The notes under the pieces were generated by a model. It had not been told where the DNA came from, searched no databases, and saw only the letters and a list, made by a program, of their open reading frames with translations. Positions 1 through 5,078 of a stretch of DNA of 5,078 nucleotides are shown here, piece by piece. Location of the stretch: the NCBI GenBank assembly GCA_900753295.1, contig CAADYQ010000057.1, positions 1-5,078 on the forward strand. The letters are read 5' to 3'. Each line of letters starts with the position of its first letter. The first letter of the stretch is position 1. The DNA comes from Clostridia bacterium. GTDB lineage: Bacteria > Bacillota > Clostridia > Oscillospirales > CAG-272. Both the position numbers and the translations under genes were made by a program.

Positions 1-1
1 G

Positions 2-544
2 CTCACCGTCACGGGGCGCATCCCCGCCGAGAAATTCGGTGATTTTGTTGCCGGGCTTGGCGACATTATGAATGTGACCGGGACCACGTCGGAGGTCCAG
101 AACATCACAGAGGCATACTATGATACGGAAGCACGTCTTGAGACCCTAAAAGCCGAGCGTGAGAGCCTGCAAAAAATGATGGCGTCGATCGACAATGCAA
201 AGGAATATGACTTCTGGCTGACGATGCAAACGCGTCTTTCAACGATCGAACAGGACATCGCCTCGCTTGAAGCAAAGCTGCGCACCTACGACAACCGCGT
301 GAGCTATTCCACCGTAAGGATCAGCCTGAACGAGGTCATCGAATATACTCCCGCCGCCTCGCCCACGTTTGCCGAGCGCGTTTCGCGCTCCTTCAAGTCG
401 AGCTGGAAGAGCTTTGCCTCCTTCTGGCAGGATTTTGCCGTATGGATAGTTTCTTTGTTGCCCGTGATAATAACGCTTTCGGTGATCGCCGGAGCAGTGG
501 TGATCATAGTTGTTTCAGCAGCGAAAAAGAAAAACAAGAAATGA
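2..544 (+). CDS. DUF4349-type membrane protein, C-terminal part (5' end outside window)
   Basis: The reading frame is already open at the left edge, so this is the last 180 residues of a longer protein; the first in-frame ATG at 68 is internal. The visible part begins with a segment of the type 'TVTGRIPAEKFGDFVAGLG' followed by 'TSEVQNITEAYYDTEARLE', which matches the DUF4349 pattern (thr/val-rich strand, then 'D(V/I)TE.Y.D.EARL'). Residues about 35-95 form a heptad-like, charged coiled coil ending in 'LRTYDNRVSYSTVRISL', the typical DUF4349 close. A hydrophobic membrane segment follows at about residues 146-173, and the protein ends in a lysine-rich tail (KKKNKK), which suggests a cytoplasmic C-terminus by the positive-inside rule. 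The family is usually a lipoprotein or exported protein with one C-terminal anchor; the N-terminal signal cannot be seen here. Function is unknown. It converges with thrS. Confidence 0.85.
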   Translation, partial: LTVTGRIPAEKFGDFVAGLGDIMNVTGTTSEVQNITEAYYDTEARLETLKAERESLQKMMASIDNAKEYDFWLTMQTRLSTIEQDIASLEAKLRTYDNRVSYSTVRISLNEVIEYTPAASPTFAERVSRSFKSSWKSFASFWQDFAVWIVSLLPVIITLSVIAGAVVIIVVSAAKKKNKK

Positions 545-550
545 TCACAT

Positions 551-583
551 CCGCCCCATGCCGCGATATGCGGCATGGGGCGG
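551..583. terminator. Inverted repeat between convergent genes, probable terminator
   Basis: A perfect 14-bp inverted repeat (arms 551-564 and 570-583, 5-nt loop) lies 6 nt after the stop of the DUF4349 gene and 20 nt after the stop of thrS. On the plus strand the stem is followed by AACTTTATATTTTTC, a T-rich but imperfect tail. On the minus strand no immediate T-run follows. It therefore fits best as a plus-strand terminator that may also slow transcription coming from thrS. Confidence 0.7.
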
Positions 584-603
584 AACTTTATATTTTTCGG
601 TGA

Positions 604-2502
604 TCAGAGAGCCTTTGTGTCGTTCTCTTCAACAGCCTTTGCGATGAAATCGGAAAGTGCGGAAACGCCGAGGTCGCCCGCCTTGCGCGAACGCACCGCA
701 ACGGTGCCGTCCTCACGCTCCTTGTCGCCGACGACGAGCATGTAGGGGACCTTTTCAAGCTGTGCCTGACGGATCTTGTAGCCGATCTTTTCGTTTCTGG
801 CGTCCACTTCGGCGCGCAGACCAGCCTTGTCAAGGGCATCCCACACCTTGCGTGCATATTCCTCATGCTCGGCGCCGATGGGCAGTATCTTTACCTGCAC
901 GGGCGAGAGCCAGAGCGGGAATGCGCCTGCAAAATGCTCGGTAAGGATACCGATAAAGCGCTCGATGGAGCCGAACACGACACGGTGGATCATTACCGGA
1001 CGGTGGCGCTCATTGTCTGCGCCGACGTAGGTGAGGTCAAATCTCTCGGGCAGGTTCATATCAAGCTGGATGGTACCGCACTGCCATGTTCTGCCGAGGC
1101 AATCGCGTACATGGAAGTCGATCTTCGGGCCGTAGAACGCGCCGTCGCCTTCATTGATGATATAGGGCTTGCCTATCTCGTCAAGCGCGCCCTTCAGTCC
1201 GTTGGTAGCAAGCTCCCACATTTCGTCTGAGCCTATGCTGTTCTCCGGGCGGGTGGAAAGCTCGATGGTATAAGGCAGACCGAAGGTGGTATACACCTGA
1301 TCTATCAGCTTGTATACGCCGATGATCTCATCCTTGATCTGCTCGGGCGTCATGAAAATGTGTGCGTCGTCCTGAGTGAAGCAGCGGACTCTCATAAGTC
1401 CGTGAAGTGCGCCGGAAAGCTCATGACGGTGAACAAGGCCAAGCTCACCGCAGCGGCACGGAAGCTCCTTGTAGCTCCAGAGCTTGCGCTTGTAGACCAG
1501 CATTCCACCCGGACAGTTCATCGGTTTGATGGCGTAATCCTCGTCGTCGATCTTTGTGGTATACATATTCTCGCGGTAATGATCCCAGTGACCGGAGGTC
1601 TCCCAAAGCTGACGGTTGAGTATCATAGGAGTTTTGATCTCCTCGTATCCCGCCTTGCGGTGTATCTGACGCCAATAATCCTCAAGCAGGTTGCGCAGTA
1701 CCATTCCCTTCGGATAGAAGAAGGGGAATCCGGGACCCTCGTCCATGATATCGTACAGGTCGAGCTCACGACCCAGCTTGCGGTGATCGCGCTTCTTGGC
1801 TTCCTCAAGGAAATCGAGATACTTCTTCATTTCATCCTTGTTCGGGAATGCGATGCCGTAAACGCGCTGGAGCATTTTGTTTTTCTGGTCGCCCTTCCAG
1901 TAAGCGCCCGTGCACTGTGTGAGCTTTACAGCCTTTACGGTACCTGTCGAGAAGAGGTGCGGTCCGGCGCAAAGGTCAACGAATTCACCCTGGCGGTAAA
2001 AGCTGATAACCGCATCGGCGGGAAGCTCATTTATAAGCTCTACCTTGTAAGGCTCGTCGCGCTCTGTCATGAGCTTTACGGCTTCCTCGCGGGGCAGCTC
2101 AAAGCGTTCGATCTTATGGTTTTCCTTGATGATCTTCTTCATCTCCGCTTCCAGCTTGTCAAGCACGTCCGGAGTGAAGGCAACATCACTGTCGAAGTCG
2201 TAATAGAAGCCGTTCTCTACCGCAGGACCTATCGTGAGCTTTACCTCGGGGTAAAGTCTCTTTACCGCCTGCGCGAGGATATGGGAAGCGGTATGGCGGT
2301 AAACATGCTTGCCGTCCTCGCTTTCAAATGTGAGCAGCTCCACGTCCGCGTCGCTGTCTATAACGTGAGTGAGCTCAGTGAGCTTGCCGTTTACCTTGGC
2401 GGCTATATGCTCGCGGCTGATAAGTCCCGCCGCACGCGCAGCGTCGTAAACGCTGATGGGAGCGTCGGATGTGAAAACAGTTTCACCGAATCTGATATTC
2501 AT
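604..2502 (-). CDS. thrS: Threonine--tRNA ligase (ThrRS)
   Basis: Complete 632-residue class II aminoacyl-tRNA synthetase that charges tRNA-Thr in the cytoplasm. Domains in order: N-terminal TGS domain (about 1-60); editing domain with HTASH (H70, H74) and DLCAGPH (C178, H182), the four residues known to clear mischarged Ser-tRNA; catalytic core (about 240-530); and an anticodon-binding domain (about 535-625). Zinc ligands are visible as C330 (in NCPGG), H381 (in DDAHIF) and H506 (in MIHR). Motif 2 is around 359-383 (SGALHGLMRVRCFTQDDAH) and motif 3 is GSIERF with R515. Length is normal for the family and nothing is missing. The ATG at 2502 is chosen because AAGGAGG (2507-2513) sits 4 nt upstream and the protein then starts like other ThrRS. 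The frame stays open for 45 more codons upstream, but those codons run through the T-box leader and terminator. Expression is controlled by that T-box. Confidence 0.98.
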   Translation of the reverse strand: MNIRFGETVFTSDAPISVYDAARAAGLISREHIAAKVNGKLTELTHVIDSDADVELLTFESEDGKHVYRHTASHILAQAVKRLYPEVKLTIGPAVENGFYYDFDSDVAFTPDVLDKLEAEMKKIIKENHKIERFELPREEAVKLMTERDEPYKVELINELPADAVISFYRQGEFVDLCAGPHLFSTGTVKAVKLTQCTGAYWKGDQKNKMLQRVYGIAFPNKDEMKKYLDFLEEAKKRDHRKLGRELDLYDIMDEGPGFPFFYPKGMVLRNLLEDYWRQIHRKAGYEEIKTPMILNRQLWETSGHWDHYRENMYTTKIDDEDYAIKPMNCPGGMLVYKRKLWSYKELPCRCGELGLVHRHELSGALHGLMRVRCFTQDDAHIFMTPEQIKDEIIGVYKLIDQVYTTFGLPYTIELSTRPENSIGSDEMWELATNGLKGALDEIGKPYIINEGDGAFYGPKIDFHVRDCLGRTWQCGTIQLDMNLPERFDLTYVGADNERHRPVMIHRVVFGSIERFIGILTEHFAGAFPLWLSPVQVKILPIGAEHEEYARKVWDALDKAGLRAEVDARNEKIGYKIRQAQLEKVPYMLVVGDKEREDGTVAVRSRKAGDLGVSALSDFIAKAVEENDTKAL

Positions 2503-2506
2503 TTTT

Positions 2507-2513
2507 CCTCCTT
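2507..2513 (-). promoter_or_regulatory. Ribosome binding site of thrS
   Basis: On the minus strand AAGGAGG lies 4 nt before the ATG at 2502. It is a near-perfect Shine-Dalgarno sequence and decides the thrS start against the longer open frame that begins at 2637. Confidence 0.9.
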
Positions 2514-2550
2514 GTGCATTCAATGCACTGTTTAAATTGATTATTTTTAT

Positions 2551-2592
2551 AAAAAGCACACCCCGACAGTCATAACGACTGTTCGGGGTGTG
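2551..2592 (-). terminator. Regulatory terminator of the T-box leader
   Basis: On the minus strand a strong hairpin pairs CACACCCCGA (arm 2583-2592) with TCGGGGTGTG (arm 2557-2566). It is extended by ACTG/CAGT with one bulged base (2582) and closes on a 5-nt loop (2572-2576). A run of five T (2551-2555) follows after one C. The upstream arm overlaps the 3' half of the antiterminator, as expected of a transcriptional T-box. Confidence 0.92.
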
Positions 2593-2750
2593 GTAATTAC
2601 CGCACGGTTCCACCCGAGCCTTTAACTCTTGCCGCAAAAATGCGGATATTCATGCTGACAGTCGGGTGGTATTTCCGCAGTAAACGCGAAGGACATCTCA
2701 GCACCGTCCTCTCTCTGTGCGCGCGCATCTGCGGGAACGTATCCCGCCGC
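2551..2750 (-). promoter_or_regulatory. T-box riboswitch leader, threonine-specific, controlling thrS
   Basis: The minus strand holds the diagnostic T-box sequence GGGTGGAACCGTGCG (2601-2615), the variable-base form of the conserved TGGNACCGCG element that pairs with the free CCA end of uncharged tRNA. Upstream is a compact Stem I of about 84 nt (2663-2746). Its base pairs CGGG (2743-2746) with CCCG (2663-2666), the next helix pairs CCGCAG (2729-2734) with CTGCGG (2675-2680), and the distal helix pairs AGGAC (2706-2710) with GTCCT (2690-2694). AGAGAG and GGTGCTGAGA motifs typical of T-box Stem I lie near the distal end. The internal loop between the first two helices contains ACC (2668-2670) followed by A, a threonine codon in the expected specifier place. 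A small hairpin (2632-2645, CCGC/GCGG) fits Stem III. The antiterminator can form TCGGG (2613-2617) with CCCGA (2583-2587) and GTG (2603-2605) with CAC (2590-2592), competing with the terminator. The 5' boundary is estimated, and no convincing own promoter was seen. Confidence 0.93.
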
Positions 2751-2777
2751 TATTTATTTGCTCCGGCAGTTACCGGA

Positions 2778-3197
2778 TCATTTACCGCTGTATTTGGAGC
2801 GGGGATTGACATATTCGCGCCAGTTAAGATCGCCGCGGTCGAGGGCGATTATCAGCGCCTCCGCCGTTGCGATATTCGTGGCAACGGGAATGTTGTAAAG
2901 ATCGCACATGCGAAGCAGTTCCTGCTCGCGCTCGTTCAGCACTGATTCCGGACGTGTGTCGCGGAAATCAAGCAAAAGATCGATCTCGTTATAGGCAATG
3001 CGCAGGGCGATCTGCTCCTCGCCGCCCTGACGGCCGGTAAGCAACCGTTCTATTTTGAGTCCGGTGGCTTCGGAAATACATTTTGCGGTTATACTCGTTG
3101 CGCAAAGATTATGCTTGCTCAGTATGCCGCAGTAGGCTATACAAAACTGCGTCATGAGCTCCTTTTTAAGATCGTGGGCTATGATCGCTATTTCCAT
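2778..3197 (-). CDS. mgsA: MgsA-like protein (methylglyoxal synthase family), catalytic residues altered
   Basis: A 139-residue single-domain protein of the methylglyoxal synthase fold, close to the usual length (about 137-152). Family signatures are clear: 'MEIAIIAHDLKKELM' at the start, ATGL at 44-47, GG at 58-59, 'DFRD' ending at D80, and 'CDLYNIPVATNIATAEALI' at 98-116. True MgsA converts dihydroxyacetone phosphate to methylglyoxal and phosphate in a glycolytic bypass. Compared from memory with the E. coli enzyme, D20 and D91 are kept (D9, D80), but D71 is E60, H98 is L87, D101 is R90, and the phosphate-loop GTTG has become SITA. Activity is therefore uncertain, although the fold assignment is firm. 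The ATG at 3197 is the only reasonable start: a TGA lies in frame seven codons upstream. Its ribosome site is weak (AAAGG about 12 nt upstream). It lies 79 nt downstream of the minD-like gene and is probably co-transcribed with it. Confidence 0.85.
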   Translation of the reverse strand: MEIAIIAHDLKKELMTQFCIAYCGILSKHNLCATSITAKCISEATGLKIERLLTGRQGGEEQIALRIAYNEIDLLLDFRDTRPESVLNEREQELLRMCDLYNIPVATNIATAEALIIALDRGDLNWREYVNPRSKYSGK

Positions 3198-3224
3198 TCT
3201 GATACCGTACCTTTCTCAGCTGTC

Positions 3225-3241
3225 CTGCGCCGATGGCGCAG
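3225..3241 (-). other. Small hairpin upstream of the mgsA-like gene
   Basis: A perfect 7-bp inverted repeat (CTGCGCC / GGCGCAG, 3-nt loop) lies in the 79-nt gap between the minD-like stop and the mgsA-like start, preceded on the minus strand by an AT-rich stretch (about 3248-3268). There is no T-run after it, so it is not a standard terminator. It could be a stability or processing structure between the two cistrons. No function can be shown from the sequence. Confidence 0.4.
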
Positions 3242-3276
3242 AGCATGATGTATTTTATGTAAAAATGATCTCGGAC

Positions 3277-4113
3277 TCAGGTGTAAAGCAGTCGGCGACG
3301 CTTTTTTTCGGGCATGCCCGCCATAAGCGGCACACGCTCCGACATCAGCCTTCCCGCAGTCTCGCGGAATGCACGCGCAACCTCGCGGCAGTCACGGCGC
3401 ACACGCCTTACCTCCGGGTGACGCTTATCCGGCTTGCCGTCAACGGCAAGTCTTCCCTTCTCCTGCTCGGACGCAAGCGCCCGCGACTCCGGTATGACTC
3501 CGAGAAGTGTTATGTGCGTTTTATCTATAAGCTCGTTTATGCCCGCACGCTCGCCCGAAAGCACCGAATCGACGTCAAACATATTTATCACGAGATACTG
3601 CTTGTCCACACCGAGGCCGTCAAGTATATACCCCATTTTTTCGGCGCCGCGCACCGAGGTGGGCTGATGAGACGCAACGATTATCGCGCCGTCAGCCGCC
3701 GGAGCTATCACCGGCAGTATGCCGTCCGATGCGCCGGGGGTATCGATGATAACAAATTCCGCATTGACCGAGTCCGCCGCGCGATCGACAGCCGCCGAAA
3801 AGCTTTCGCTGTCAAACGTTCCGCCCGAAACGAGCGGTGCGGGTATGAAGAACAGCTCATCGCATCTGTCTCCGCATATGACAGCCCTGTCCGGCGTCAC
3901 TCTGCCCGCTACAACATCGGATATATCGTATATGACTCTGTCCTCGCAGCCGAGGATGAGATCGAGCGAGCGGTTTGAAAAGTCGCAGTCGATGATGAGA
4001 GTACGATGTCCCTCAAATGCCAGCGACGCGGCAAGGTTGGCAGCCACAGTTGACTTGCCTATGCCGCCCTTGCAGGAGGTAACTATATATGTTTGTCGCC
4101 CGCAAGCGCTCAT
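3277..4113 (-). CDS. MinD/ParA-family P-loop ATPase, MinD-like
   Basis: A 278-residue SIMIBI-class ATPase. The deviant Walker A is CKGGIGKST (signature K15, catalytic K20), the A' region is LIIDCDFSNRSLDLILG (D42, D44), and the Walker B/switch region is FVIIDTPG (D124). The stretch 'ILGCEDRVIYDISDVVAGR' (53-71) is close to the MinD signature (LDLVMGLENRIVYD.VDVVEG), which favours MinD over plasmid ParA or flagellar FlhG. MinD proteins bind ATP, sit on the inner face of the membrane and place division inhibitors. Here the C-terminal part differs: an arginine-rich insert (HPEVRRVRRDC) and a tail ending in EKKRRRLLYT replace the usual amphipathic membrane helix. The ATG at 4113 is chosen because a consensus promoter lies just upstream, leaving a short leader, and the protein then starts directly before the P-loop; a TTG at 4167 would lie between the promoter elements. 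No minC or minE is adjacent. An alternative is another ATPase role, so no symbol is given. Confidence 0.9.
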   Translation of the reverse strand: MSACGRQTYIVTSCKGGIGKSTVAANLAASLAFEGHRTLIIDCDFSNRSLDLILGCEDRVIYDISDVVAGRVTPDRAVICGDRCDELFFIPAPLVSGGTFDSESFSAAVDRAADSVNAEFVIIDTPGASDGILPVIAPAADGAIIVASHQPTSVRGAEKMGYILDGLGVDKQYLVINMFDVDSVLSGERAGINELIDKTHITLLGVIPESRALASEQEKGRLAVDGKPDKRHPEVRRVRRDCREVARAFRETAGRLMSERVPLMAGMPEKKRRRLLYT

Positions 4114-4153
4114 CTTTGCCGCCCTACCTTTCAGCACGGAAGTTATCGGTTCT

Positions 4154-4183
4154 ATTATACCACACAAGACGGGCGCATGTCAA
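4154..4183 (-). promoter_or_regulatory. Consensus vegetative sigma promoter for the minD-like/mgsA-like unit
   Basis: On the minus strand an exact TTGACA (4178-4183) is followed after 18 bp by an exact TATAAT (4154-4159). The expected transcription start is about 4146-4147, giving a leader of roughly 33 nt before the ATG at 4113. Both hexamers match the SigA consensus perfectly, with spacing one base longer than the optimum. Confidence 0.88.
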
Positions 4184-4214
4184 TTACATTTTCACTTTTT
4201 TTACATACGTAAGG

Positions 4215-4248
4215 CAAAAAGAGTAGGTCGCAATAAGTCAAAAAGAGT
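4215..4248 (+). repeat. Short direct repeat CAAAAAGAGT beside the long hairpin
   Basis: CAAAAAGAGT occurs at 4215-4224 and again at 4239-4248, the second copy being inside the left arm of the hairpin. It may be a remnant of a partial duplication of the hairpin arm. The repeat is short and in AT-rich DNA, so chance is possible. Confidence 0.4.
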
Positions 4249-4285
4249 CGGACGCCTGCGGCGTTCGGCTCTTTTTGACTTATTG
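4231..4285. terminator. Very long hairpin, probable bidirectional terminator after the ywlG gene
   Basis: Arms 4231-4256 and 4260-4285 pair over 26 bp, with two G-T wobbles when read as plus-strand RNA and a 3-nt loop. The inner part is G+C-rich and the outer part holds a five-base A run facing a five-base T run, so each strand shows a GC stem followed by TTTTTGACTTATT. It lies 27 nt after the stop of the YwlG-family gene, so on the minus strand it should end that transcript before the promoter of the minD-like gene. Confidence 0.8.
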
Positions 4286-4312
4286 ATCAGATAAAAGGAG
4301 CGCTGCCGGCGG

Positions 4313-4882
4313 TCAGCGGCTGAAGCCATCCGGATATACCGCGCGTGCGCCGCCTATCAGCTTGGGACGTGTACGCGCCGTGACTACGGCTGCGCTGCCC
4401 ACGGTGCGCTGTTCGGTCCTTACGGGCACAGCGACCGGACGCAGATGCATCCCGATAAGCGTAAGACCTATATCTATACCGGCATGCGCCGCAATGCGCT
4501 CTACCATTACGGGATTGGCAAACGAATCATAGACCTTTGTCGCCCACGAGCCGCCAGCATGCGGCTGAGGACGCACGCAGACCTCATCAAGGCAGTATTT
4601 TTCCGCGCATGCACGCTCGACCACAAGCGCACGGTTCAGATGCTCACAGCACTGCGCGGCAAGGAATATCCCCTTCTCCGCCAGCACGGGCGCCACGGCA
4701 TCATATATCGCCGCCGCGGCATCGGCAGACGAGCTTTTGCCTATCTGTCCGCCCACGACCTCGGAGGTTGAGCAGCCTATTACAAGAATATCTCCGCGGC
4801 GCAGTCCGGCAGAGGCGAGCAGTCCGTCAAGGACTGCCCGCGCCTCCGAACCGATGCGCGCCATCATTACGGTGTCGGTCAT
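4313..4882 (-). CDS. ywlG: YwlG / TIGR01440 (DUF436) family protein
   Basis: A 189-residue soluble protein that I recognise as the YwlG family, conserved in Bacillota with no firmly assigned reaction. Conserved blocks are all present: VIGCSTSEVVGGQIG (34-48, with C37), AAQCCEHLNRALVVERACAE (75-94, with the CCEH group at 78-81), AGIDIGLTLIGMHLRPVAVP (134-153), and TRPKLIGGARAVY (171-183) near the C-terminus. Length matches the family (about 180-190). There is no signal peptide or membrane segment, so it should be cytoplasmic. The ATG at 4882 is preceded by GGAG with a 10-nt spacing; Met6 and Met7 are alternative starts with less support. It follows the NagB-like gene by 32 nt on the same strand, so the two are likely co-transcribed. 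In Bacillus subtilis, as I recall, ywlG lies next to glyA rather than a sugar-phosphate gene, so context does not settle its role. Confidence 0.92.
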   Translation of the reverse strand: MTDTVMMARIGSEARAVLDGLLASAGLRRGDILVIGCSTSEVVGGQIGKSSSADAAAAIYDAVAPVLAEKGIFLAAQCCEHLNRALVVERACAEKYCLDEVCVRPQPHAGGSWATKVYDSFANPVMVERIAAHAGIDIGLTLIGMHLRPVAVPVRTEQRTVGSAAVVTARTRPKLIGGARAVYPDGFSR

Positions 4883-4914
4883 TCGGTATTATCTCCGTTT
4901 TGTTTTTACTTTTA

Positions 4915-5078
4915 TCAGCCGTTGTATGCCGCTTCGTCACAGAATACCATGAGGTTTTTGTGCTTGCGAAGCATGGTCACGGGAATGTGAGGGTCCTCGG
5001 GAGCGTTGATAAGCGCCATGAGAGCCTTGTGCTTGTTCTTACCGGATACGACCAGCACCACGCCGTCGGCTTCCATAA
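4915..5078 (-). CDS. Glucosamine-6-phosphate deaminase-like protein, C-terminal fragment (5' end outside window)
   Basis: Only the last 53 full codons are visible, running off the right edge; the ATG at 5076 is internal, since the family is about 240 residues long. The fragment reads as 'ADGVVLVVSGKNKHKALMAL' followed by 'DPHIPVTMLRKHKNLMVFCDEAA', which fits the C-terminal strand-helix-strand of the NagB/6-phosphogluconolactonase superfamily: (V/I)LL(V/A)SGKNKA..., then P.S.LQ.H..V.V..D.EA. NagB converts glucosamine 6-phosphate to fructose 6-phosphate and ammonia. The catalytic residues lie in the missing part, so a NagB-like paralogue or another sugar-phosphate isomerase is possible. It appears to head a unit with the YwlG-family gene. 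Confidence 0.75.
   Translation of the reverse strand, partial: MEADGVVLVVSGKNKHKALMALINAPEDPHIPVTMLRKHKNLMVFCDEAAYNG

Noticed and set aside
1360..2535. 391-codon open frame on the plus strand antisense to thrS
   Set aside because: It lies entirely opposite a certain thrS gene and its T-box leader, has no recognisable domain, and its length is explained by codon bias of the thrS strand.
2640..2945. Plus-strand open frame of 101 codons over the T-box leader and the end of the mgsA-like gene
   Set aside because: It covers an RNA leader and the 3' end of a recognised gene on the other strand; there is no protein signature.
3154..3978. 274-codon plus-strand open frame opposite the minD-like and mgsA-like genes
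   Set aside because: Its product is low-complexity (rich in R, Y and A) with no family features, and the opposite strand holds clear P-loop ATPase motifs.
4114..4167. TTG-initiated 18-residue N-terminal extension of the MinD-like protein
   Set aside because: The TTG lies between the -35 and -10 hexamers, upstream of the predicted transcript start, so it cannot be translated from that promoter.
4231..4285. CRISPR repeat or insertion-sequence end
   Set aside because: There is only one inverted repeat with no regular array and no flanking transposase; the sequence behaves like a terminator hairpin.
3719..4294. 191-codon plus-strand open frame opposite the 5' half of the minD-like gene
   Set aside because: It is the complement of the ATPase coding region, its promoter and the long hairpin; the serine/threonine-rich product has no domain.
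4445..4771. 108-codon plus-strand open frame opposite the YwlG-family gene
   Set aside because: The minus strand encodes all conserved YwlG blocks; the plus frame shows no family features.

Overview
The window looks like an ordinary chromosomal stretch from a member of the Bacillota, most likely class Clostridia and possibly an Oscillospirales/Ruminococcaceae-type gut bacterium. The evidence is a threonine-type T-box leader in front of thrS, a YwlG/TIGR01440 protein, a MinD-like ATPase next to an MgsA-like protein, AGGAGG-type ribosome binding sites, and a promoter that matches the vegetative sigma consensus exactly. Base composition is moderately G+C-rich. The lineage is inferred from gene content and protein similarity as I remember it; no search was run.

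Layout: the left end carries the 3' part of a plus-strand gene for a DUF4349-type membrane protein (2-544). A 14-bp perfect inverted repeat (551-583) separates it from everything else, and all remaining genes lie on the minus strand. Read in their own direction, from right to left, these are: the tail of a glucosamine-6-phosphate deaminase-like gene (4915-5078, cut by the window edge); a YwlG-family gene 32 nt downstream (4313-4882); a very long hairpin that probably ends that unit (4231-4285); a strong promoter (4154-4183); a MinD-like ATPase gene (3277-4113); an MgsA-like gene (2778-3197); a threonine T-box leader with its terminator (about 2551-2750); and thrS, complete (604-2502).

How they work together: minD-like and mgsA-like genes probably share the promoter at 4154-4183. 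thrS lies in the same direction and may be reached by read-through, but its expression is gated by the T-box, which should let transcription continue only when uncharged tRNA-Thr accumulates. The minD/mgsA pairing resembles the Clostridial mreBCD-minCDE-rodA-mgsA shape and division cluster with minC, minE and rodA missing at this locus. Two start sites differ from the longest open frames: thrS starts at 2502, because an upstream extension would translate the T-box itself, and the minD-like gene starts at 4113, because a TTG extension would begin inside the promoter.

No mobile element, CRISPR array, tRNA or rRNA was seen. I found no clear sign of a new multi-gene system. The observations most worth checking are the loss of catalytic residues in the MgsA-like protein, the orphan MinD-like ATPase with an unusual C-terminus, and the 26-bp-stem hairpin. 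No gene-free stretch exceeds 300 bases; the longest (2503-2777) is nearly filled by the T-box leader.
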